A stretch of 7,907 nt of DNA from an uncultured bacterium (GCA_937858775.1 CALLYX010000431.1:1-7907), one strand, 5' to 3'; positions 1 to 5,395 are shown, counted from the first letter of the stretch. Notes: generated by a model not told the origin, from the sequence alone. Numbers and translations are program-made.

Positions 1-448
1 CGATCCCCTCGAGCGACTCCATGAGCGGCAGGATCGGCTTCAGAATAGGATGCGAGCCCGAGATCTGGTCCGAGATGCACGAGTCCATGTCATAGACGTA
101 CGGCGGGCCTCCCATCCAGCGGCAGAGCATCGCGATGAACACGGACTCCTCGCCGGCCTGCACGAGATCGTACCGCTCCTTCCGCAGGCGCCGGACAGTC
201 GAGAAGAGGAGCGCCACGTCGCATGCGACTTTCTTCAGAGAGAATCCCGGGTGCATGCCGCGCGTCCACGGGATGCGAGGGATGCGGAACACCCGCACAT
301 CGGGGATATTCACGGGCGCCCCTTCATGGAAGGCGAGAATGTCAACGCGCCATCCATTGCGGGAACACGCCTCGGCGAAGCGCTTTACGGCGATCGGGGT
401 TCCACGGAGCTGGTAAAACGGCTGCGGGGCGAGAAGCAGCACCTTCAT
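1..448 (-). CDS. Glycosyltransferase family 4-like protein, N-terminal part (runs off left edge)
   Basis: Reading the minus strand from the ATG at 448 gives 149 residues with no stop before the window edge, so the C-terminal part lies outside. The protein opens MKVLLLAPQPFYQLRGTPIA, the usual first strand and glycine/arginine-rich loop of GT-B fold family 4 glycosyltransferases (phosphate-loop side of the acceptor domain). It continues with alternating strands and helices, and YDMDS...SDQ near residues 121-131 is typical of the same N-terminal Rossmann domain. Complete members are usually 370-420 residues, so more than half is missing, including the EX7E donor-site motif. Known family role: transfer of an activated sugar to a lipid-linked or polysaccharide acceptor at the cytoplasmic membrane face. 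The actual donor and acceptor cannot be told. The start has only a weak GGGAA ribosome site. It diverges from the gene at 520 over 71 bases. Confidence 0.88.
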   Translation of the reverse strand, partial: MKVLLLAPQPFYQLRGTPIAVKRFAEACSRNGWRVDILAFHEGAPVNIPDVRVFRIPRIPWTRGMHPGFSLKKVACDVALLFSTVRRLRKERYDLVQAGEESVFIAMLCRWMGGPPYVYDMDSCISDQISGSHPILKPILPLMESLEGI

Positions 449-470
449 TTTCGTTCCCACAGACAATTTA

Positions 471-519
471 TTGCGTTCAAATACCGCGCGGTATGGTATT
501 ATTTGAATACAAATACGCC
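471..519. promoter_or_regulatory. Palindrome-rich divergent promoter/operator region
   Basis: The 71-base gap between the two divergent genes holds nested symmetry. A perfect 14-base palindrome, ATACCGCGCGGTAT, lies at 481-494. An outer inverted repeat pairs TTCAAAT (476-482) with ATTTGAA (501-507), and a further one is ATTTG-AATA-CAAAT at 501-514. CAAATAC also occurs as a direct repeat at 478 and 510, 32 bases apart, about three helical turns. A TATTAT box at 497-502 could be the -10 of the plus-strand gene, giving a very short leader. TTGCGT at 471 is 20 bases upstream and TTCAAA at 476 is 15, neither ideal as a -35. The arrangement fits a repressor site shared by both promoters; that is inference. 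Confidence 0.45.
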
Positions 520-999
520 ATGGACACAAGCGAAAAAAAGCGTAGGCCTGGAAGGCCCCCGAAGTTCAAGGAAGCACGCCGTCCCGTGACGATGACCCTG
601 CCGGTGCGCGTGCTGGGCATCCTTGCGTCCATCGATCCCGACCGGGCCCGGGCGATCGTGAAGCTCGCCGATGAGGCCGGGAGGAGCGCCGCCGCGCGCA
701 AACCCGTCGAAATCGTCGAGGTGGCGCCCCGCCGCGGCCTCATCGTCGTGTCGGAGAGCGCCGCGCTGCGTAAGATAGAGGGGCTTCGCCTGGTCGAGAT
801 CGCCCCCTCGCGCTTTTTGATAACGGTGAAGGCGGGTCTCAGCGTGGAATCTATCGAGGTGCAGCTCCATGACCTGATAGAGGAAAACGCGGCCGGCCCC
901 GAGGAAACCGCCCTTCTGAAGGAGCTGCTTTTCCAGATCCGCCACCAGAGGCGGAGCAAGGCCGTCTCCAAGGAGGAGCTTCTCATCATCAGCGTCTGA
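520..999 (+). CDS. Conserved hypothetical protein, basic AT-hook-like N-terminus and ribbon-helix-helix-like segment
   Basis: 159 residues from the ATG at 520. I do not recognise a characterised gene. Residues 6-17 (KKRRPGRPPKFK) are strongly basic and contain the GRP core of an AT-hook, a minor-groove binding motif. Residues 22-53 (PVTMTLPVRVLGILASIDPD, then RARAIVKLADEA) look like a short strand followed by two helices, the pattern of ribbon-helix-helix DNA-binding proteins. The remainder (62-159) is a mixed strand/helix domain with two VEIVEVAP/LVEIAPSR-like repeats near 63-70 and 91-98, ending in a charged helix and a hydrophobic tail. No signal peptide or membrane segment is seen. The start was chosen because the basic motif begins there. 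The reading frame is open back to 223, but that extension overlaps the divergent gene and its promoter; ATG 493 is the only near alternative. No Shine-Dalgarno site is visible, so the mRNA may be leaderless. Autoregulation through the adjacent palindromes is inferred. Confidence 0.8.
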   Translation: MDTSEKKRRPGRPPKFKEARRPVTMTLPVRVLGILASIDPDRARAIVKLADEAGRSAAARKPVEIVEVAPRRGLIVVSESAALRKIEGLRLVEIAPSRFLITVKAGLSVESIEVQLHDLIEENAAGPEETALLKELLFQIRHQRRSKAVSKEELLIISV

Positions 1000-1102
1000 G
1001 ATGATCGCCGCCCCCCCCCGCGGAGGTTATCGCGTTGCCGGATCTTCGCCTTGCGCCGCGACGAGCGGAAATGCGCCAGGCGGGCCGGCGGACGGATGGG
1101 GC

Positions 1103-1179
1103 TGGTGGGCGATGCAGGACTTGAACCTGCGACCTCTTGGGTGTGATCCAAGCGCTCTAGCCGGCTGAGCTAATCGCCC
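1103..1179 (-). tRNA. tRNA-Val (anticodon CAC), CCA encoded
   Basis: The reverse complement folds as a complete cloverleaf. The acceptor GGGCGAT pairs with ATCGCCC over 7 perfect base pairs. The D arm is GCTC/GAGC with a GG-containing loop. The anticodon stem CTTGG/CCAAG encloses loop ATCACAC, giving anticodon CAC, which reads the valine codon GUG. The variable loop is AGGTC, and the T stem GCAGG/CCTGC closes loop TTCAAGT. Discriminator A73 is followed by genomically encoded CCA (plus-strand TGGT at 1103-1106). The gene stands alone, not in a visible tRNA cluster. Confidence 0.97.
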
Positions 1180-1203
1180 GCCCGTGAGGTTCGAACGATC
1201 CTA

Positions 1204-1232
1204 ATAATATCCGAACCACCCTCCGCTGTAAA
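1204..1232 (-). promoter_or_regulatory. Sigma70-type promoter of the tRNA-Val gene
   Basis: On the minus strand a TTTACA box (plus-strand 1227-1232) is followed after exactly 17 bases by TATTAT (1204-1209). This puts the start of transcription around 1197, about 18 bases before the mature tRNA 5' end. Both hexamers are five of six to consensus and the spacing is optimal; it is among the best promoter matches in the window. Confidence 0.75.
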
Positions 1233-1341
1233 TCCCCTTTCGCGCGCCGCAAGCGGAAGCCCTCATGGCGCGACCCGTCCGATGGTGCATGGGGCGGCGC
1301 GGCGGATGGCATGCGGCGGCGGGTGGCCTCAAGGCGCGATA

Positions 1342-1360
1342 CGGCCCGTCGAACGGGCCG
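1342..1360 (-). terminator. Hairpin after the SGNH hydrolase stop (no U tract)
   Basis: CGGCCCGT and ACGGGCCG form a perfect 8-bp stem around a 3-base loop, beginning 6-7 bases beyond the stop codon of the minus-strand SGNH gene. There is no run of T downstream on the minus strand, so it is a putative terminator or 3'-end stabilising hairpin rather than a textbook intrinsic terminator. Confidence 0.5.
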
Positions 1361-1366
1361 CCGGCG

Positions 1367-2425
1367 TCACCGCCTGATCGGCGGCTTCACCGGAAAGACG
1401 GGATCCTTCCCCTGGCGCTTCCCGTCCGGCGTCATCCCCTCGCGCGTCAGTTCGTCCCAGAGCGCCTCCGCCGCGATGCGGTGGGCTATTTCGCTCGGGT
1501 GGGGGTCCCTCAGCGGGTCCACCACGAGCCGGACATGGTCCATCCCCTTGTAGAGGGGGAAGAGATCGACGTACCGGAGGCCCGCGTCTTCGCAGGTCCG
1601 CCGCATCTTCGCCTCGATGTCGGCGAACGGATAGTCGTCCCCTATTCCGTACGAGAAGAGGGGAAAGAGGAGAACCATGGCCGGGATACGGCGCGAGCGG
1701 GAAAAAGCCCCGAGGTCGCGGAGCGCCTGCCGCGCCTTCAGCCATCCGTCGTACCGGTCGCTGTACAACCTGTGGAAGTAGTGCTTGTGCCCGCGGGCCG
1801 TCCGGGCGTTGAACGTCCGCCGGAGGATCAGGCGGCAGAGCGCAGAGCGGTCGTAGAGGAAAGAGGGGACGGCCCCTTTCGGCTTCTCGAAGGCGATGTA
1901 GCGGCATTTCTTCCGGAGGCGGTTCAAGTATCCGCGCCCGGCGCCATGCCAATCCTCCGGGTCGTTCATGCAGTGGCCGAGGATCACGAGATCGGGTTTG
2001 AGCCGGTCGGCCTCCCGCATGATGAGCCGCACCTCCTCGGGCGTCGACCTCCCGCCCCTGCTCATGTTGATTACCTGGTAGATGGCGCCCTTGTCGCGCC
2101 CGAAGCTGTTGAGGTAGAACTCGAGCTTCTTCGGATAGCCGTCCTCGAAAGCGACCTCCTCGGCGGCGGAGAAGGAGTCCCCGGCCACCAGTATCCGGAA
2201 GACTATTTTGCCTTTCTTGACCGGGTATTCGTAGTCGTGGTAGCCGAACGAGTTGAGCGGCATCTTGGAGGCCCTGAAAAAGGGGAGTTCGGTGCGCGGC
2301 TGTTTCCTTTCAGGGATGAAGCGCGCCGCCAGCTCCGCGGCGCAGACGGCGAAAGCGACGCCGATGCCGAGGGCGGCGAGCCTGGCGGTCGCTCTCCTTC
2401 GCCCGGGTTGCGGCCGCGTATTCAT
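1367..2425 (-). CDS. Membrane-anchored SGNH/GDSL-family hydrolase
   Basis: 352 residues. After a basic start (RRRATAR), residues 15-33 form one hydrophobic segment, a signal anchor or uncleaved signal peptide that places the domain outside the cytoplasmic membrane. The SGNH blocks are in order: block I AGDSFSAAEE with nucleophile Ser84, block II MSRGGRS (Gly124/125 for the oxyanion hole), block III GHCMNDPED with Asn154, and block V DPHPSEIAHRIA with Asp307 and His309. NSFGYHDYEY just before block I (58-67) is typical of SGNH proteins linked to extracellular polysaccharides. The family removes or adds acyl (often acetyl) esters on glycans; the substrate here is unknown. The C-terminal 20 residues are a polar/proline tail outside the domain. 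The ATG at 2425 lacks a strong ribosome site, but the anchor immediately downstream supports it. It is monocistronic as far as seen, converging with nothing and divergent from the zinc-ribbon gene. Confidence 0.88.
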   Translation of the reverse strand: MNTRPQPGRRRATARLAALGIGVAFAVCAAELAARFIPERKQPRTELPFFRASKMPLNSFGYHDYEYPVKKGKIVFRILVAGDSFSAAEEVAFEDGYPKKLEFYLNSFGRDKGAIYQVINMSRGGRSTPEEVRLIMREADRLKPDLVILGHCMNDPEDWHGAGRGYLNRLRKKCRYIAFEKPKGAVPSFLYDRSALCRLILRRTFNARTARGHKHYFHRLYSDRYDGWLKARQALRDLGAFSRSRRIPAMVLLFPLFSYGIGDDYPFADIEAKMRRTCEDAGLRYVDLFPLYKGMDHVRLVVDPLRDPHPSEIAHRIAAEALWDELTREGMTPDGKRQGKDPVFPVKPPIRR

Positions 2426-2723
2426 TCCGGGTCCGGCCTCGATGAACGGACGGCAGGCCGGAAAGATCGCCGGCGCGCTGCTATTGTGGGTTTTGGATGG
2501 GTGTCCATATCCGGCAGCGAATAATAGCGTAGTAATAATGTCATATTCGGCATAATAACATCAAAAATGCCTGAGTTCTTCAAGGGCAAAATTAATTTGC
2601 GCCCGAACATGATTCCAGCGGGGCAATCGCGCGGGGTGACGCGCGTTTATGGGGGCGCCGCGGCGCGACCGATCTCGAACCGCCCCCGCGGGAGCGGGGC
2701 GGTGGATACGCCCGTATTCCCGC
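2426..2723. other. Intergenic region upstream of SGNH and zinc-ribbon genes
   Basis: No convincing gene lies in this stretch. It has an AT-rich island (about 2480-2600), unlike its GC-rich flanks, which holds the candidate promoter of the minus-strand hydrolase. To its right are GC-rich symmetric elements: a perfect 12-base palindrome GCGCCGCGGCGC (2655-2666), and an 8-bp inverted repeat ACCGCCCC/GGGGCGGT with a 9-base loop (2679-2703) just upstream of the zinc-ribbon promoter. A 62-codon minus-strand frame (2422-2610) overlaps the hydrolase start by ATGA but looks non-coding. Confidence 0.6.
2535..2564 (-). promoter_or_regulatory. Candidate promoter of the SGNH hydrolase gene
   Basis: On the minus strand TTGATG (2559-2564) is followed after 18 bases by CATTAT (2535-2540) inside the AT-rich island, which would give a leader of about 100 bases. 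The same segment contains an imperfect inverted repeat, GTAATAATG (2532-2540) against CATAATAAC (2551-2559), matching 7 of 9. Other AT-rich hexamers nearby (TTGAAG with a TATTAT 20 bases on) mean the exact start is uncertain. Confidence 0.4.
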
Positions 2724-2765
2724 TTCCTCGATCCGGCCCGTTTCGCTATACTGTCATAAAGGGGA
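2724..2765 (+). promoter_or_regulatory. Promoter and ribosome site of the zinc-ribbon gene
   Basis: TATACT at 2747-2752 is a good -10 box, with a weak TTCCTC -35 exactly 17 bases upstream (2724-2729). Transcription would start near 2759, so the leader is only about a dozen bases. AAAGGGGA (2758-2765) is a strong Shine-Dalgarno site, 6 bases before the ATG at 2772, and fixes that start. Confidence 0.55.
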
Positions 2766-2771
2766 CACCCA

Positions 2772-3629
2772 ATGCATAAGATCCAGCGCGACATCGCGAG
2801 ACTGCTGAAGATCCAGGAGAAGGAGCGCGAGCTTCTCAGGTTGGATGAACGGAGGGCGGCGCTCCCGAAGGAGTTGGAGGGCGCGAGGGCGGCGGTCCGG
2901 GGGGCGGAGGAGGATGTGCGCCGGATCAGGGAAGAACTCAAGGCACTCCATCTGAAGAAGAAGGATTTCGAGCTCGAGTCAGGGGAGAAGAACGAGGCGA
3001 TCGCCAGGTACCAGAAGCAACAGTTCGAGGTCAAGACCAACGTCGAGTACCAGGCGCTCCAGAAGGAGATCGTCAACCGCCGGGTGGAGAACTCGAGGAT
3101 CGAGGATCGGATTCTCGATCTCATGCTGGAAATCGAGGCGCACGAGGGGCGCGTGCGCGAGGGCGAGGGCGTGGTCAAGGCGAAGGGAGCCGAGCTCGCG
3201 GAGGAGGAGAAGAGGGTGGAGGCGGAGCTGGCTCGGATCGCGGCCCGGGGCGCGGCTGTCGCCGCGGAGCGCGACGCCCTCCTGCCGGCGGTCGACGAAG
3301 CGGTGCTTCGCCGATACCAGAGAATATTCAAGAACAAGCGCGGCACGGCGGTGGTTCCGCTCACGGATTACATCTGCGGCGGGTGCCACATGCAGCTCCC
3401 GCAGCAGATAACGCATCTCGTCCGCAAGGGCGACGAACTCGTGATTTGCGAGAACTGCTCGCGGATACTCTACTGGCCGGAGGGGTTGATGGAGAAGGAG
3501 CCGGCCCCGGGGGGCGGGGAAAAGGGAGAGGCGGATATGGCGGCGCGGGTGCCGGCCGCCGCGCCGGACGGGGATCATCGCAGCCCTGCCGCGGTCCCGG
3601 AAGGCACGGCCCCCGGGCGCGCGGCGTAG
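2772..3629 (+). CDS. Coiled-coil protein with C4-type zinc ribbon (DUF164/PF02591 family)
   Basis: 285 residues. Residues 3-175 are an almost continuous charged heptad-like helix (KIQRDIARLLKIQEKERELL onward), predicting a long antiparallel coiled coil. The conserved FEVKTNVEYQALQKEI stretch (85-100) is the most recognisable part of this family. Residues 195-235 form the zinc ribbon: CGGC (Cys202, Cys205) and CENC (Cys226, Cys229) with the bridging MQLP loop. Known relatives include Helicobacter pylori HP0958, an RpoN chaperone and mRNA-binding protein, but for most bacteria the function is unknown; nucleic-acid or protein binding is expected and the protein should be cytoplasmic. The last 45 residues (from about 241) are a low-complexity Gly/Ala/Pro/Glu tail beyond the usual family end (about 240-250). 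The gene lies just upstream of rnpB in the same direction, a neighbourhood I recall from other bacteria. Strong ribosome site, ATG start. Confidence 0.93.
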   Translation: MHKIQRDIARLLKIQEKERELLRLDERRAALPKELEGARAAVRGAEEDVRRIREELKALHLKKKDFELESGEKNEAIARYQKQQFEVKTNVEYQALQKEIVNRRVENSRIEDRILDLMLEIEAHEGRVREGEGVVKAKGAELAEEEKRVEAELARIAARGAAVAAERDALLPAVDEAVLRRYQRIFKNKRGTAVVPLTDYICGGCHMQLPQQITHLVRKGDELVICENCSRILYWPEGLMEKEPAPGGGEKGEADMAARVPAAAPDGDHRSPAAVPEGTAPGRAA

Positions 3630-3633
3630 GGGA

Positions 3634-3657
3634 CGCGGCGGCGGCATGGCCGCCGCG
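3634..3657 (+). terminator. GC-rich hairpin after the zinc-ribbon gene (no U tract)
   Basis: CGCGGCGGC (3634-3642) can pair with GCCGCCGCG (3649-3657) over 9 bp with a 6-base loop, or in an alternative register with a 3-base loop. It starts 4 bases past the stop codon. There is no following T run, so termination strength is unknown; it separates the mRNA from rnpB, 121 bases downstream of the stop. Confidence 0.5.
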
Positions 3658-3750
3658 ATTCGCGGAGGCGCCCTTTCCTCCCCGACAGGCGGGGATGGCC
3701 GTCCGTGTTGATTTCAGATCCTATTCCACGTACTGATCTTTCCCATATAT

Positions 3751-4158
3751 GTCAGGGCGGGCCGGGCGGCCGCGTCCCGTTTTGGCGGGATGAGGAAAGT
3801 CCGGACACCACAGGGCGGCGCACCCGGATAACGTCCGGGCGGCCCCGGCTTCACGGCCGGGGCAAGGAACAGTGCCACAGAGACGCCCGGCCATCGGGCT
3901 GGGCGCCCCGCCTTCACGGCGGGGCGAGTCCTCCGGCAACGGAGGGGTGAAACGAGGCAAACTCTGCGCGGTGCAAGGCCAAATAGGGGGCGAGGAGCTG
4001 CCCGCTCCGATCCCGCAAGGGGACAGCCCCGGGTAGGCCGCTTGAGCCGCGGAGCAATCCGCGGCCCAGAGGAATGGCCGCCGTCCGGGGCGGGCGTAGC
4101 GGCGAATTCCATACGCCGGCCCACGGATACAGAATCCGGCTTACAGGCCCGCCCTGAC
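3751..4158 (+). ncRNA. rnpB: RNase P RNA, bacterial type A
   Basis: This is the catalytic RNA that cleaves 5' leaders from pre-tRNAs, working with the RnpA protein. The ends GTCAGGGCGGGCC and GGCCCGCCCTGAC pair perfectly over 13 bp as helix P1, which sets the boundaries at about 408 nt. Conserved elements are in order: GAGGAAAGTCCGGAC (3792-3806), ACAGTGCCACAGAGA (3869-3883), GGGTGAAACGAGG (3945 on), GCAAGGCCAAATAGGG (about 3973-3988), AGAGGAATGGCC (4068-4079) and CAGAATCCGGCTTACAGGCC (4130-4149). Stems capped by TTCAC loops (3843-3862 and 3904-3926) and TCCTCCGGCAACGGAGG are visible. The core looks intact, with no missing conserved block. A TTGATT at 3708 may be the -35 box, but I cannot find a convincing -10 at the right distance. 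The upstream neighbour on the same strand is the zinc-ribbon gene. Confidence 0.98.
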
Positions 4159-4184
4159 ATTGTTTTCCCCCCGTGTATTGCGCC

Positions 4185-4201
4185 GCTCCAAAAATTGGAG
4201 C
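4185..4201 (+). terminator. Hairpin downstream of rnpB
   Basis: GCTCCAA-AAA-TTGGAGC is a perfect 7-bp stem beginning 27 bases after the end of rnpB. No T run follows it, although TGTTTT lies directly after P1 (4161-4166). It is the best candidate for the rnpB 3' end signal; whether it terminates transcription is inferred. Confidence 0.4.
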
Positions 4202-4246
4202 ATCACGAAAGTGTTAGTATTCCCTCCCGAATGCCCCCACTTTAGT

Positions 4247-4340
4247 TTAGAGGTTCTCTTCCGTGATCTCGCTGGTGACCGCATTGAGCTTCCGGATCTT
4301 CTCCTGCAGCCGCTCGGCCTTGTGATCCCTCTGACCTGCC
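4247..4340 (-). pseudogene. Possible short remnant of a transposase OrfA C-terminus
   Basis: On the minus strand the frame RDHKAERLQEKIRKLNAVTS, followed by EITEENL and a TAA at 4247-4249, is a charged leucine-zipper-like helix. It resembles the C-terminal coiled region of IS3-type OrfA proteins, which often continue ENL-x-LKK. Here it stops after EENL and has no start or helix-turn-helix domain. It abuts, on the opposite strand, the IS end at 4330. The match is from memory and short; it could equally be a chance frame. Confidence 0.3.
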
Positions 4341-4640
4341 CCCCGAACACTGTGCCAGTTGCAATTGGAGTGGAGCGTCGGTAGAACGGCACGGGAAGGG
4401 GGTGTGGGATGAGGGGGAAGAGGTCGAGCGCGGAGAAGATCATCGGCATCTTGAAGGAGGCCGAGGCGGGGATAAGCGTCCAGGAGCTGTGCCGGAAGCA
4501 CGGCATGAGCGACGGGACGTTCTACAACTGGAAGGCGATCGCGTACGTGATCAGGCGTTTTGGGCTGAGCGTGAGAAGGGCCTGCGGGGTCGTCGGGTTC
4601 TCGAGAACGAGTTACAGGCACACGGCGCAGGCATCAGGGG
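4330..4640 (+). mobile_element. Decayed IS3-family insertion sequence remnant (left end, internally deleted)
   Basis: TGACCTGCCCCCCGAAC at 4330-4346 looks like a left terminal inverted repeat of an IS3-family element (TG start, C-rich). It lies about 63 bases before a transposase OrfA start with its own ribosome site. Coding similarity runs to roughly 4620 and then ends. No matching right repeat (G-rich, ending CAGGTCA) is found downstream, and no flanking target duplication can be defined. The element is therefore a truncated fossil and should not move on its own. The end coordinate is approximate. Confidence 0.6.
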
Positions 4641-4765
4641 CAGGACTCCACCATGCACTGAGGGCCGGGCATCAGATCGGATGCCAGGGCCTGGCCCCGG
4701 TGTTCCATCCCGAAGTTTCAGAGCCGGCCGGCAACGGATCGGCGGATCATCCTCGCCCCAGGTAG
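4409..4765 (+). pseudogene. IS3-family transposase remnant: OrfA N-terminus fused to OrfB-like segment
   Basis: The frame of 118 codons starts at an ATG preceded by GGAAGGGGG. Residues 1-43 match IS3-family OrfA: KRSSAEKIIGILKEAEAG and then SVQELCRKHGMSDGTFYNWK, the helix-turn-helix that binds IS ends. A complete OrfA would continue with about 45-55 residues of leucine zipper. Here residue 44 onward is instead IAYVIRRFGLSVRRACGVVG and FSRTSYRH, the normal beginning of OrfB (RACxVVGxSRxxYR). So the zipper and the OrfA/OrfB frameshift region appear deleted, joining the two in one frame around 4535-4540. After residue 70 no similarity remains and the DDE catalytic core is absent. The frame then runs through non-transposase sequence and ends 19 bases inside the convergent hemerythrin gene. 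It is almost certainly non-functional as a transposase; a small DNA-binding product is conceivable. Confidence 0.7.
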
Positions 4766-5307
4766 ATCTTCTCGAGATCGTCGATGAGGGCGTGAAATCT
4801 CTCGTGCGTTCCCGCACCGATCTTGTCGCTCTCGATCTTCTCGAACTCCAGGAACAGCTTTTCCTGCTCCTCTTCCGTGATCCGATCGTCCGCCATGACG
4901 TAAAGGATGTTGTTCTCCTTGTCGATATGTTGGTCCAGGAGATTCCTGTAAGCCATGGCGGCGACGGCGAAGCCCGCAAGGGCATCCCGTCCGCCCTCCC
5001 TGTCGGCGGAGAGGGCTTCGGCCATCGACCGAACATGCCCCCGTCCCGTCTCATGCTCGCTCAGCATGACGCCGATCGGTCCGCCTTCCCGCGGAATGCC
5101 GGCCGCCTCCAGCGCCGGGAATAAGACATCCTCCTCCTTGGCGTGGTGGCATTTGTCCACAAAGACCTTCAGGAACTCGACTATCTGGCCCAGGTGTTCG
5201 CGATTCGCGCCTTTCCCGCCCTTTATATCGGCGCTTATCCTGTCCAGGACGTTTAGAATGATCCTGATGCCGTCGTGCTCCGCCTTCAACTGCTCGGTGG
5301 CTTTCAT
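4747..5307 (-). CDS. Hemerythrin-like di-iron domain protein
   Basis: 186 residues, a single cytoplasmic hemerythrin (PF01814-type) four-helix bundle with a short C-terminal extension. Candidate iron ligands are His11 (LKAEHDGI), His55 and Glu59 (CHHAKEEDVLFP, an HxxxE pair), His85 (MLSEHETGR, possibly also His91), and His127 with Glu131 (LLDQHIDKENNILY). Such proteins bind oxygen or nitric oxide at a di-iron centre, or act in iron-sulfur repair and redox sensing; which applies here is not shown. Two ATGs occur two codons apart. I choose the second (5307) because GGAAGGGAGG sits 7 bases before it and would be too close to the first (5313). The frame open further upstream to 5547 crosses the promoter and has no family similarity. 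The gene is monocistronic, converging with the IS remnant at its 3' end. Confidence 0.92.
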   Translation of the reverse strand: MKATEQLKAEHDGIRIILNVLDRISADIKGGKGANREHLGQIVEFLKVFVDKCHHAKEEDVLFPALEAAGIPREGGPIGVMLSEHETGRGHVRSMAEALSADREGGRDALAGFAVAAMAYRNLLDQHIDKENNILYVMADDRITEEEQEKLFLEFEKIESDKIGAGTHERFHALIDDLEKIYLGRG

Positions 5308-5395
5308 CCTCATGCCTCCCTTCCAAAAAAGATCCGTCGATGAAGACAATGTATCAGCGCGCCCGGGTCGCCGGGCCGCCGTCCCTTCGCGCCGT

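Noticed and set aside
1265..2524. Plus-strand 419-codon open frame
   Set aside because: It is antisense to the SGNH hydrolase, whose catalytic blocks are intact. The frame is Arg/Pro/Val-rich with no domain, a GC-bias artefact.
2561..3364. Minus-strand 267-codon frame rich in Ser
   Set aside because: Complement of the coiled-coil region of the zinc-ribbon gene; the Ser/Ala composition mirrors Glu/Arg codons on the real strand.
3904..3926. Repeated hairpins considered as a CRISPR-like or REP repeat
   Set aside because: They are helices of RNase P RNA; there is no regular spacing or further copies.
3714..4160. Frames in both strands across 3714-4160
   Set aside because: They lie in the structured rnpB gene and have no protein similarity.
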